From Sporobacter sp963677825 (GTDB lineage Bacteria > Bacillota > Clostridia > Oscillospirales > Oscillospiraceae): a stretch of DNA of 64,000 nucleotides. Every line of letters starts with the position of its first letter. Positions within the stretch are counted from its first letter, which is position 1. Shown piece after piece: positions 49,741 to 57,894 of this stretch. A program made the translations under genes and the position numbers. The stretch covers positions 248,001 through 312,000 of the forward strand of contig CAXXEF010000001.1 in NCBI GenBank assembly GCA_963677825.2. The letters are read 5' to 3'. The notes beneath the pieces were generated by a model. It did not search any database, was not told the DNA's origin, and was given only the letters and a program-made list of their open reading frames with translations.

Positions 49741-50613
49741 ATGCGTGAGGATATCAACATCCAATGGTTCCCCGGCCATATGACAAAAGCGCGGCGGATG
49801 ATCACTTCGAACCTCAAGCTGATTGACGTCGTGTGTGAGATCGTCGACGCGCGCATCCCGCTATCCAGCCGCAATCCCGACCTCGACGAGCTGGCAGGCG
49901 GTAAGCCGCGGCTGGTCGTGCTTAACCGCGTCGATCAGGCCGATCCGTCGATGACGCGGGCATGGTCGGCGTACTTTAAGAAACAGGGCGCAGCCGTTTT
50001 GGAAACCGACGCGAAGTCCGGCAAGGGCACAAAAAGCTTTGCAGACGCCGCCCGCGCACTGATCAGCGAACGGATCAAGGCCGATCAGGCCAAAGGCATG
50101 ACGGGCCGCCCCGTACGCGTCATGATTGTGGGCATCCCGAACGTGGGTAAATCGTCGCTGATTAACCGCATCGCCGGGCGCAAGGCGGCCGACACGTCCG
50201 ACCGACCAGGTGTGACGCGTGGCAAGCAGTGGATTACGATCGGCGGGGGTTTGGAAATACTGGACACGCCGGGCATCCTCTGGCCGAAATTTGACAGCCC
50301 CGAGGTCGCAGAAAACTTAGCGTTTACCGGCGCCGTGAAAGACGCCGTCGTCGATACCGAGGCGCTTGCCGCCAATCTCATGGTAAGGCTGCGCGAGATG
50401 AACCCGAAGATGATCGAAGAACGGTATAAATTTACGCCGGAGCCGGATAAAGAAGGCTGGGAGCTGATTGAGCAGGCCGGGCGCAAGCGCGGCTTTTTGC
50501 AATCGGGCGGCGTCATCGATACGGAGCGTATGGCGGCCATCCTGCTCGACGAATTCCGCGCCGGAAAGCTTGGCCGTGTCACGCTTGAGCGTCCGCCTGA
50601 AACGGAGCAATAA
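49741..50613 (+). CDS. ylqF: Ribosome biogenesis GTPase YlqF/RbgA
   Basis: 290 residues. Circularly permuted GTPase order: NRVD (G4) comes before GIPNVGKSSLINRI (G1), DRPGVTRGKQW (G2) and DTPGILWP (G3). N-terminus INIQWFPGHMTKARRMI is typical. In Bacillus it is needed for late assembly of the 50S subunit. It starts two bases after the second lepB copy, and its stop is directly followed by rnhB. Confidence 0.95.
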   Translation: MREDINIQWFPGHMTKARRMITSNLKLIDVVCEIVDARIPLSSRNPDLDELAGGKPRLVVLNRVDQADPSMTRAWSAYFKKQGAAVLETDAKSGKGTKSFADAARALISERIKADQAKGMTGRPVRVMIVGIPNVGKSSLINRIAGRKAADTSDRPGVTRGKQWITIGGGLEILDTPGILWPKFDSPEVAENLAFTGAVKDAVVDTEALAANLMVRLREMNPKMIEERYKFTPEPDKEGWELIEQAGRKRGFLQSGGVIDTERMAAILLDEFRAGKLGRVTLERPPETEQ

Positions 50614-51210
50614 ATGAATTGGTGGCAGTACGAGAACGAAGCGCTTTCCGACGGCTGGCGCGTCGTGTGCGGTGTGGATGAAGCCGGACGCGGCTGCCTA
50701 GCCGGACCTGTTTATGCCGCTGCTGTCATTTTACCGCAAGGCCTCGTCATCGACGGGCTCAACGACTCCAAAAAGCTCAAACCCGAGCGCCGCGCGGCAC
50801 TGTTTGATATAATTACGGCGCGCGCCATCACGTATGGGATCGGCACGGCGACGGTTGAAGAGATAGAAGAAGTCAATATTCTCAATGCGACGTATCTGGC
50901 GATGAACCGCGCGCTCGAGCAGCTTGAACCGGCCGCGGAGCTCGCGCTCATCGACGGCAACCGCGCGACGGGGATCACATCGGTATGCCGATGCATCGTC
51001 GGCGGCGACGGCAAGTCTGCGTCGATTGCCGCGGCGTCAGTGCTGGCGAAGGTCAGCCGGGACCGGTACATGACGCAGCTGGCCGATACATATCCCCAGT
51101 ATAGCTTTGAACAGCATAAAGGCTATGCGACGAAGCTGCATTACGAGCGCATCCGCGCCCACGGCCCGTCAGAAGTTCACCGACCGACGTTTTTGCGTAA
51201 AATGCATTGA
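50614..51210 (+). CDS. rnhB: Ribonuclease HII
   Basis: 198 residues. Catalytic acidic set: CGVDEAGRGCLAGPV (Asp and Glu), LIDGN and the later GGDGKSASIAAASVLAKVSRD region. It removes ribonucleotides and RNA primers from DNA. ATG lies directly after the ylqF stop, showing coupling. Confidence 0.96.
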   Translation: MNWWQYENEALSDGWRVVCGVDEAGRGCLAGPVYAAAVILPQGLVIDGLNDSKKLKPERRAALFDIITARAITYGIGTATVEEIEEVNILNATYLAMNRALEQLEPAAELALIDGNRATGITSVCRCIVGGDGKSASIAAASVLAKVSRDRYMTQLADTYPQYSFEQHKGYATKLHYERIRAHGPSEVHRPTFLRKMH

Positions 51211-51235
51211 CAACGATCCGAAGGGACGTGCAATT

Positions 51236-51595
51236 GTGACGACGAAGCAGCACGGCAGCTGGGGCGAAGCGATCGCGCTGGATTATCTGCGTGATCTGGG
51301 CTACGAGCCTGTCGGTATGGGATACACGACGCGCTACGGCGAGATCGACTTGATCGTCAGCGACCGGGCGTTTATTGTTTTTGCCGAGGTCAAGGTGCGT
51401 AAAAACAAGGATTTCGGCGAAGCGCGCGAGTTTGTCGGCGCGCGCAAGCAGGATCGGCTGCGCAAAACGGCTGCGATGTGGCTTAGCGAGCATGACGAAG
51501 AGCGTCAGCCCCGGTTTGACGTCGTGGAGATTTACGCACCGGACGGCATGAAAACAACAAATCCTGAGATCATTCATATAGAAGACGCGTTTTAA
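51236..51595 (+). CDS. YraN family protein (UPF0102, endonuclease-like fold)
   Basis: 119 residues from GTG 51236 (GAAGGGAC upstream). Pattern GSWGEAIALDYLRDLGYE, RYGEIDLIV and VFAEVKVRKN is the PD-(D/E)XK-like core of UPF0102. Function is not established. Conserved neighbour of rnhB. Confidence 0.93.
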   Translation: MTTKQHGSWGEAIALDYLRDLGYEPVGMGYTTRYGEIDLIVSDRAFIVFAEVKVRKNKDFGEAREFVGARKQDRLRKTAAMWLSEHDEERQPRFDVVEIYAPDGMKTTNPEIIHIEDAF

Positions 51596-51623
51596 GCGAT
51601 ATCATTCCGAAAGGATCAACAGC

Positions 51624-53114
51624 ATGCGCTATCACAGTACACGTTACACCGACGCCTCCGTCACGGCAGCCGAAGCCATCGCGCAGGGTTTATCGCGCGA
51701 CGGCGGTCTGTTTGTGCCGGAAACGCTGCCGTCACTTACGCACGGCGACATCGAGACGCTGGTCAAGACCGATTACGTCGCGCGGGCGGCATCGATCATG
51801 AAGCTGTTTCTGGACGATTTTACGACAACCGAGCTGCAGTCGTTTTGTAAAGCGGCCTACGGCGAAGGCAGCGGCTATGACGGGCCGGACGCCGCGCCTG
51901 TGCGCGCGTTCGACGAAACGACCGCATTCTTAGAACTTTGGCACGGCCCGACATGTGCTTTTAAAGACATGGCGCTGCAGATGCTGCCGCACCTGCTGTC
52001 CGCGTCGCTCGACAAAACAAAGGCCGACAAAGACGTCTGCATCCTCGTCGCCACATCGGGCGACACAGGAAAGGCCGCGCTCGACGGATTTCAGGACGTC
52101 AACCGCACCAAGATTATGGTGTTTTATCCCGAAGAGGGCGTGTCGGATGTGCAGAAGCTGCAAATGACGACGCAGGAGGGCGACAACGTCGGTGTGTGCG
52201 CCGTCACCGGCAACTTTGACGATGCGCAGGCCGGCGTCAAAGCGATTTTCTCCGATGCTCAGCTGCGTGAGAAGCTCGCAGAATCCGGTTACTTTTTGTC
52301 GTCGGCCAACTCGATTAACTGGGGGCGGCTGCTGCCGCAGATCGTCTACTATATTTCCGCATACTGCGACCTTGTGCACGCCTGCGCGGTTCAAAACGGC
52401 GAAGTCGTCAATTTCTGCGTACCGACGGGCAATTTCGGCAACATCCTTGCCGGCTATTACGCGAAGAAGATGGGGCTGCCGGTCGGTAAGCTGATCTGCG
52501 CGTCCAACTGTAACAACGTGCTGACAGAATTCATTGATACGGGCGTTTACAATAAAAACCGTGCGTTCCATACCACGATTTCGCCGTCGATGGATATCCT
52601 CGTGTCCAGTAATCTGGAACGGCTCTTGTTTGACCTGTCCGGCGGTGACGGAACCGCCATTGCCGGTTATATGAACGCATTGTCAGACGATGGCAAGTAT
52701 ACCGTCTCGCCGGCAATCTTCAACGCTGTTAAAGAGCTGTTTGCCAGCGGCTGGAGCTCTGACGAGACCACGAAGCAGACGATCGGGCAGGTATTCCGCG
52801 ACGAGAGCTATCTCATGGATACGCACACGGCCGTCGCATACAGCGTGTTGGAGGACTATCGCGCCAAAACAGGCGACAAGACGTATACCGTCGTCGTATC
52901 GACGGCGAGCCCGTATAAATTTGCCGACAGCGTGCTCGACGCACTCGGCCAACGCGGCGACGCCGAAGGCCTTGAATTGATCGACCGGCTTGAAGACGCG
53001 ACGGGTATGCCCGCGCCAAAGCCGCTCAAGCTGCTGCGCGGCAAGCAGCCGCGCTTCGATGAAACGGTCGACCGCGGTGCGATGCAGCGCGTTGTTGAGC
53101 AGTTTTTGATCTGA
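51624..53114 (+). CDS. thrC: Threonine synthase
   Basis: 496 residues, fold type II PLP enzyme of the longer bacterial/fungal class. N-terminus MRYHSTRYTD and TAAEAIAQGLSRDGGLFVP are typical; the PLP lysine is Lys114 in CAFKDMAL, and ATSGDTGKAAL and VPTGNFGNILAG bind phosphate. It converts O-phosphohomoserine to threonine. Preceded by AAGGA; followed by a hairpin at 53128-53160. Confidence 0.95.
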   Translation: MRYHSTRYTDASVTAAEAIAQGLSRDGGLFVPETLPSLTHGDIETLVKTDYVARAASIMKLFLDDFTTTELQSFCKAAYGEGSGYDGPDAAPVRAFDETTAFLELWHGPTCAFKDMALQMLPHLLSASLDKTKADKDVCILVATSGDTGKAALDGFQDVNRTKIMVFYPEEGVSDVQKLQMTTQEGDNVGVCAVTGNFDDAQAGVKAIFSDAQLREKLAESGYFLSSANSINWGRLLPQIVYYISAYCDLVHACAVQNGEVVNFCVPTGNFGNILAGYYAKKMGLPVGKLICASNCNNVLTEFIDTGVYNKNRAFHTTISPSMDILVSSNLERLLFDLSGGDGTAIAGYMNALSDDGKYTVSPAIFNAVKELFASGWSSDETTKQTIGQVFRDESYLMDTHTAVAYSVLEDYRAKTGDKTYTVVVSTASPYKFADSVLDALGQRGDAEGLELIDRLEDATGMPAPKPLKLLRGKQPRFDETVDRGAMQRVVEQFLI

Positions 53115-53127
53115 TTGATTTAAAAGA

Positions 53128-53160
53128 ACAGTCGGGGATGGATGCACCATCCCCGACTGT
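53128..53160. terminator. Terminator between thrC and DUF1540 gene
   Basis: ACAGTCGGGGATGG and CCATCCCCGACTGT form a 14-bp stem with a 5-base loop. The T-run is on the minus strand, so it best serves the DUF1540 gene. Confidence 0.8.
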
Positions 53161-53179
53161 CGTAACTGTATGCAGTGCG

Positions 53180-53353
53180 TTACATTGACGCGCGCGGCGC
53201 AAACGTACCACAGAAGGTTTCCGCCTTCTTCAGCGCGCTAGGTGACTCGACCATGATGTTGTCGGCGCAGCATCGGTTGTCGTGCCCGTGGTATTTGCAG
53301 TTTGCGACGTCACAATTGACGCCGTAGAGCATATCTCCGCATTTGTCAGCCAT
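53180..53353 (-). CDS. DUF1540 domain-containing Cys-rich small protein
   Basis: 57 residues from ATG 53353, eight bases after AAAGGAG. Cysteine pattern NCDVANCKYHGHDNRCCA then CGTF matches DUF1540, a probable metal-binding domain of unknown role common in spore-forming Clostridia. Stands alone between thrC and the phosphoesterase gene. Confidence 0.92.
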   Translation of the reverse strand: MADKCGDMLYGVNCDVANCKYHGHDNRCCADNIMVESPSALKKAETFCGTFAPRASM

Positions 53354-53466
53354 TATAAATCTCCTTTTTTTCATTGCCGTCAGGCTTATTTAGTATGGCT
53401 CCGCGGCCGGGATTTATAACATCTGTGATTAAACGATGAAGAACTTGGGTAGAAGGAACGGTGAAC

Positions 53467-54156
53467 ATGTCGCTATACGCAATCGGCGACCTGCATCTGT
53501 CGCTTGGATTGGACAAACCGATGGATGTTTTCGGCGGCGGCTGGGACAACTATGTCGACAAACTGGCCGCGGGCTTTGCGCGCCTTAATGACACTGACAC
53601 GACTGTCTTGTGCGGCGATATAACATGGGGGATGACACTTACGGAAAGCCTGCCGGACTTTCAATTTATTGATGCGCTGCCGGGCCGTAAAATCATCCTG
53701 AAGGGCAATCACGATTACTGGTGGGCGACATCGGCGAAAATCAGCGCCTTTTTCGAGCAGCATCAGATGAAAACGATTGATATTTTGAACAACAACAGCT
53801 ATCACGTCGGCGAGAAAGCCGTTTGCGGCACCCGCGGATGGTTTTTCGAGGAGCAAACGGGCTCCGAGCACGATAAAAAGATCCTCGCGCGCGAGGTGAT
53901 GCGTCTTGAATCGTCTTTGAAATCCGCCGGTGATGCCGTCGAAAAAATCTGCTTCTTACATTATCCGCCCGTTTACAAGAATTATGTCTGCCGCGATATC
54001 ATCGATGTGATGCAAAAATATGGCGTGAAACAGTGCTGGTACGGCCACATCCACAGCTTCGGGCACCGCGCTGCCGTCACGGGAGATTTCGAGGGGATTG
54101 AGTATCATCTCGTCTCGGCGGATTACGTCGATTTTTCGCCTGTGGAAGTTGAATGA
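53467..54156 (+). CDS. Metallophosphoesterase
   Basis: 229 residues from ATG 53467 (AAGGA upstream). Calcineurin-like motifs: YAIGDLHLS (D-x-H), LCGDITWG (GD), LKGNHDYWW (GNHD), and HYPPVY with GHIHS near the end. Substrate unknown, possibly a nucleotide or phosphoester. It is followed by the tig promoter. Confidence 0.93.
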   Translation: MSLYAIGDLHLSLGLDKPMDVFGGGWDNYVDKLAAGFARLNDTDTTVLCGDITWGMTLTESLPDFQFIDALPGRKIILKGNHDYWWATSAKISAFFEQHQMKTIDILNNNSYHVGEKAVCGTRGWFFEEQTGSEHDKKILAREVMRLESSLKSAGDAVEKICFLHYPPVYKNYVCRDIIDVMQKYGVKQCWYGHIHSFGHRAAVTGDFEGIEYHLVSADYVDFSPVEVE

Positions 54157-54163
54157 AAGGTTG

Positions 54164-54192
54164 TTGCAAACACTGGGCATTTCTGATAAAAT
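54164..54192 (+). promoter_or_regulatory. Sigma-A promoter of tig
   Basis: TTGCAA (54164-54169), 17 bases, TAAAAT (54187-54192). Confidence 0.6.
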
Positions 54193-54241
54193 ATTTCGAG
54201 TATGCCTGTTATTAAACAGCGTATCTTAGGAGGAAATTAAT

Positions 54242-55822
54242 TTGAACGTAACGAGCTGCGAAAAAAAAGAAAACTCAAAAGCGGAGCTGACCGTCGTCGT
54301 ATCGCCTGAAGAATTCGACGCGGCGCTCACTGAAGCGTACAAAAAAAGTAAAAACCAGATCTCCGTACCCGGTTTTCGTAAGGGCAAAGCCCCGCGCAAA
54401 ATCATCGAGCGCATGTATGGTGAATCTGTGTTTTATAACGACGCGCTGGATACCATCCTGCCGGGCGTCTGCAGCACCGGCATTGCCGAGAACGAGCTGC
54501 GCACGGTCGGTTATCCGAGCATTGACGATGTCAGCTTCGGCGACGATAAGTCTGCGACGGTGACCTATACGGTCGAGTTGTACCCTGAGGTGACAGTCGG
54601 CGAGTATAAGGGCGTTTCTGCCGTCCGTCCCGACGTCGTGGTTGAGGACGCCGAGATCGACAGCGAGATTGCCGGCGTACAGACACGCAACGCGCGCATC
54701 CAGACGGCGACGCGTCCGGCGGTCAACGGTGACACAGTCGTCATGGACTTTGAAGGCTTCGTCGACGGTGTCGCGTTTGAAGGCGGCAAGGGCGAAAGCT
54801 ACGAGCTGACGCTCGGCTCCAATACATTTATTCCCGGTTTCGAAGAGAAGCTGCAGGGTATGTCGGCCGGCGAAGAGCGCGACCTTGACCTGCAATTCCC
54901 CGATAATTACAAAGAAGACCTTGCCGGAAAGCCGGTCGTTTTCAAGGTGAAGGTCATAGAAGTAAAAGAGAAGCTCATGCCTGAGCTGGACGACGAATTC
55001 GCCAAAGACGTTTCTGAATTTGATACGATGGACGAATACCGCGCAAGCATCCGGGAGAAGCTGACCGAGAGCAAGAAGTCCGAGGCGGACAAAGCGTTTG
55101 AAGACGCCGTACTCTCAAAGGTCGCTGAAACGATCGAGCAGGATATACCCGATGCGATGGTCGAAGAGTTTGTCGACAACCAGATGGAAAGCATGCGCCG
55201 TCAGCTCTCCTCATACGGTATGGATCTGCCCATGTATCTGCAGATGATGGGTGCCGATGAAAAGAGCTTTCGTGATACCATGCGCCCGAATGCTTTGGTG
55301 CAGGTCAAGATCACGCTGGCGCTTGAAAAAATCGCCGAGCTTGAGAAGATCGAGCCCACCGACGAGGAAATCGATCAGTATTATTCCGAGCTTGCCGAGC
55401 GCTACAACGTCGAGCTTGACGTCGCCAAGACGAGTGTGCCGAAAGCATCGGCCGAGCAGGATCTGAAACTGCGCGCTGCGTCCAAGCTGGTGCTTGACGC
55501 TGCCGTCGCCGAAGCGCCTGAGGCACCGGCCGAGGAGAAGAAGCCTGCCAAGAAGAAAACAACGACGAAAAAAGCGGCGGCAGATGACGACAAAGAAGCA
55601 GCCGCGGATGATGCGAAAAAGCCGGCAGCTAAGAAGCCTGCGGCCAAAAAGCCCGCAGCGAAAAAGCCCGCGGCCAAAAAGCCCGCAGATGAAAAGACGG
55701 CGGATGATAAGCCTGCAGCTGAAAAAAAGCCGGCAGCAAAGAAGCCTGCGGCGAAGAAACCGGCTGCTAAGAAAACCACGGCTAAAGAGTCCGAAAAAGC
55801 GACAGACGATAAAAGTGAATAA
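54242..55822 (+). CDS. tig: Trigger factor with Lys/Ala/Pro-rich C-terminal tail
   Basis: 526 residues from TTG 54242 (SD AGGAGG). Standard trigger factor parts: ribosome-binding loop GFRKGKAP (about 38-45), FKBP-type PPIase domain (about 160-245) and the helical C-terminal domain to about 425. The last 100 residues are a low-complexity tail with repeated KKPAAKKPA units, which ordinary trigger factors of about 430 residues lack. It folds new chains at the ribosome exit. Heads the tig-clpP-clpX-lon block. Confidence 0.95.
   Translation: MNVTSCEKKENSKAELTVVVSPEEFDAALTEAYKKSKNQISVPGFRKGKAPRKIIERMYGESVFYNDALDTILPGVCSTGIAENELRTVGYPSIDDVSFGDDKSATVTYTVELYPEVTVGEYKGVSAVRPDVVVEDAEIDSEIAGVQTRNARIQTATRPAVNGDTVVMDFEGFVDGVAFEGGKGESYELTLGSNTFIPGFEEKLQGMSAGEERDLDLQFPDNYKEDLAGKPVVFKVKVIEVKEKLMPELDDEFAKDVSEFDTMDEYRASIREKLTESKKSEADKAFEDAVLSKVAETIEQDIPDAMVEEFVDNQMESMRRQLSSYGMDLPMYLQMMGADEKSFRDTMRPNALVQVKITLALEKIAELEKIEPTDEEIDQYYSELAERYNVELDVAKTSVPKASAEQDLKLRAASKLVLDAAVAEAPEAPAEEKKPAKKKTTTKKAAADDDKEAAADDAKKPAAKKPAAKKPAAKKPAAKKPADEKTADDKPAAEKKPAAKKPAAKKPAAKKTTAKESEKATDDKSE
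55620..55770 (+). repeat. In-frame tandem repeat coding for the trigger factor tail
   Basis: Imperfect tandem copies of a 15-base unit coding KKPAA, split by an acidic DEKTADDK segment. Coding rather than intergenic, and prone to length variation. Confidence 0.8.
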
Positions 55823-55866
55823 ACTGTAAACTATTAGGGAAACATGTCCAGAATCAGTGTAAGCTA

Positions 55867-55895
55867 TTGACAATTTGACTATATCTGATTATAGT
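55867..55895 (+). promoter_or_regulatory. Sigma-A promoter of clpP
   Basis: TTGACA (55867-55872), 17 bases, TATAGT (55890-55895). No complete CtsR or CIRCE site overlaps it. Confidence 0.75.
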
Positions 55896-55925
55896 TAATT
55901 CATCAAACATAAGGAGTTGAATATA

Positions 55926-56507
55926 ATGAGTTTAGTGCCATATGTTGTCGAGCAGACTTCGCGCGGTGAGCGTTCATACGATATTTTTTCGCGTCTTCTC
56001 AACGATCGGATTATTTTCCTGGGAGAAGAGGTCAATGATACTACTGCGAGCCTTGTCGTTGCGCAGATGCTGTATCTTGAGGCACAGGATCCCGACAAAG
56101 ACATACAGTTTTATATCAACAGCCCCGGCGGTTCAGTAACATCTGGACTTGCCATTTACGATACGATGCAATATATCAAGGCCGACGTGTCAACGATCTG
56201 CATCGGATTAGCGGCGAGTATGGGGGCGTTCCTGCTCTCGTCAGGCGCCAAAGGCAAGCGTATTGCGCTGCCGAACTCCGAAATCATGATCCATCAGCCG
56301 TCCGGCGGTTTCCGCGGGCAGGCGACGGATATTCAGATTCATGCCGAGAACATTTTGCGTGTGAAGGATCGTCTTAACGGGATTCTTGCCGAAAACACCG
56401 GCAAACCGATCGACGTCGTCCGCGAGGCGACCGAGCGCGACCGGTTTATGACGGCGGAGGAGGCCAAGGAGTTCGGCCTGATCGACAACGTTATTTTCAA
56501 ACGCTAG
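55926..56507 (+). CDS. clpP: ATP-dependent Clp protease proteolytic subunit
   Basis: 193 residues from ATG 55926, nine bases after AAGGAG. Catalytic triad Ser98 (AASMGAF), His123 (IMIHQPSGG) and Asp172 (ERDRFMT). Tetradecameric serine protease working with ClpX encoded nine bases downstream. Confidence 0.97.
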   Translation: MSLVPYVVEQTSRGERSYDIFSRLLNDRIIFLGEEVNDTTASLVVAQMLYLEAQDPDKDIQFYINSPGGSVTSGLAIYDTMQYIKADVSTICIGLAASMGAFLLSSGAKGKRIALPNSEIMIHQPSGGFRGQATDIQIHAENILRVKDRLNGILAENTGKPIDVVREATERDRFMTAEEAKEFGLIDNVIFKR

Positions 56508-56516
56508 GAGATAAAC

Positions 56517-57803
56517 ATGGCTAAATACGACGACAACAAGATCGTCCGGTGCAGTTTCTGCGGAAAAAGACAAGACCAAGTTAATCGGATCATCGCCGGT
56601 CAGGGCTCGTCCTATATCTGCAATGAATGTATTGCGCTGTGCACGAGCATTCTCGGCGACGAGTTCGTGCCGATGAAGGTTGTTCGTTCAGAGGAGCCGG
56701 AGTCTCTGTCCGATCGACTGCCGAAGCCGGCTGAAATTCGTGCCGTGCTTGACGAATACGTTATCGGGCAGAAAACAGCGAAAATCTCGCTGGCTGTCGC
56801 CGTTTACAATCATTACAAGCGTATCTTTTACGGCGCGAACAGCGAAACAGAGCTGCAAAAAAGCAATATCCTCATGATCGGGCCGACAGGTGTCGGTAAA
56901 ACGTTTCTCGCGCAGACACTTGCCCGGTTTTTACAGGTCCCGTTTGCCATCGCCGATGCGACGACGCTGACGGAGGCCGGCTACGTCGGCGACGACGTAG
57001 AGAACATCCTGCTGCGCCTCTTGCAGGCCGCCGACTTTGACGTTGAGCGTGCCCAGCGCGGTATCATCTATATTGATGAGATTGACAAGATTGCCAGAAA
57101 AAGCGAAAACACGTCGATTACGCGTGACGTTTCCGGCGAAGGCGTACAGCAGGCGCTCTTGAAAATACTCGAGGGTACGGTCGCTAATGTCCCGCCGCAG
57201 GGCGGACGTAAGCATCCGCACCAGGAATTCATCAGCATTGACACCACAAATATCCTGTTTATCTGCGGCGGCGCGTTTGCCGGGATCGAGCAGATCATCG
57301 AAAGCAGGATGAATAATAAGACGATTGGCTTCGGCGCCGAGATTTACGGCAAAAAAGACAAAAACGTCGGCGAGGTGCTCAAGAGCATCCAGTCGCACGA
57401 CCTTCTGAAATACGGCCTGATCCCCGAGCTGGTCGGGCGCATGCCCGTCATTACGACGCTGCAGTCGCTTGAGCGTGACGATCTGATCCGTATCCTCAAG
57501 GAGCCGAAAAACTCACTGACGCGTCAGTACACCGTGCTCATGGGGTACGACAACGTGACGCTGGAGTTCACCGATGAGGCGCTTGGTGCCATTGCCGACA
57601 AGGCTATTGACATGGACATCGGCGCACGCGGCCTGCGCAGCGTGATGGAAGAGATCATGATGGACATCATGTACGATGTGCCGTCCGATCCAAAGATCGA
57701 ACGCGTCATCATCTCCGACAAAACCGTCACGGACAGTGAGCCGCCGAAGATCATCTACCGGCCAAAACCGCAGATCGATCCTGACGTGATCAGCGCATCG
57801 TAA
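56517..57803 (+). CDS. clpX: ATP-dependent Clp protease ATP-binding subunit ClpX
   Basis: 428 residues. N-terminal zinc-binding domain (CSFCGKRQ and CNECIALC), Walker A GPTGVGKT (122-129), Walker B IIYIDEIDKI and the IGFGAEI loop that docks ClpP. It unfolds tagged substrates for ClpP. SD AGGAG. Confidence 0.97.
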   Translation: MAKYDDNKIVRCSFCGKRQDQVNRIIAGQGSSYICNECIALCTSILGDEFVPMKVVRSEEPESLSDRLPKPAEIRAVLDEYVIGQKTAKISLAVAVYNHYKRIFYGANSETELQKSNILMIGPTGVGKTFLAQTLARFLQVPFAIADATTLTEAGYVGDDVENILLRLLQAADFDVERAQRGIIYIDEIDKIARKSENTSITRDVSGEGVQQALLKILEGTVANVPPQGGRKHPHQEFISIDTTNILFICGGAFAGIEQIIESRMNNKTIGFGAEIYGKKDKNVGEVLKSIQSHDLLKYGLIPELVGRMPVITTLQSLERDDLIRILKEPKNSLTRQYTVLMGYDNVTLEFTDEALGAIADKAIDMDIGARGLRSVMEEIMMDIMYDVPSDPKIERVIISDKTVTDSEPPKIIYRPKPQIDPDVISAS

Positions 57804-57809
57804 CAACAC

Positions 57810-57842
57810 AGCGAGCCGCACATGTGTGCGGCTTCGCTTCTT
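57810..57842 (+). terminator. Hairpin between clpX and lon
   Basis: GCCGCACA and TGTGCGGC around TG, extended by AGCG/CGCT. The T-run is weak, so partial read-through into lon is likely. Confidence 0.55.
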
Positions 57843-57894
57843 CATTAATACTTTTTACCTGACACCGGCATGCCGGTTAAGGAGGTTTTTAACT

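Noticed and set aside
55620..55770. CRISPR-like regular repeats
   Set aside because: The repeats are short, contiguous and in frame with trigger factor, coding for KKPAA units; there are no spacers.
55823..55925. CtsR or CIRCE heat-shock operator upstream of clpP
   Set aside because: Only a lone TTTGACT half-site lies near the promoter; no tandem CtsR heptamers and no CIRCE inverted repeat.
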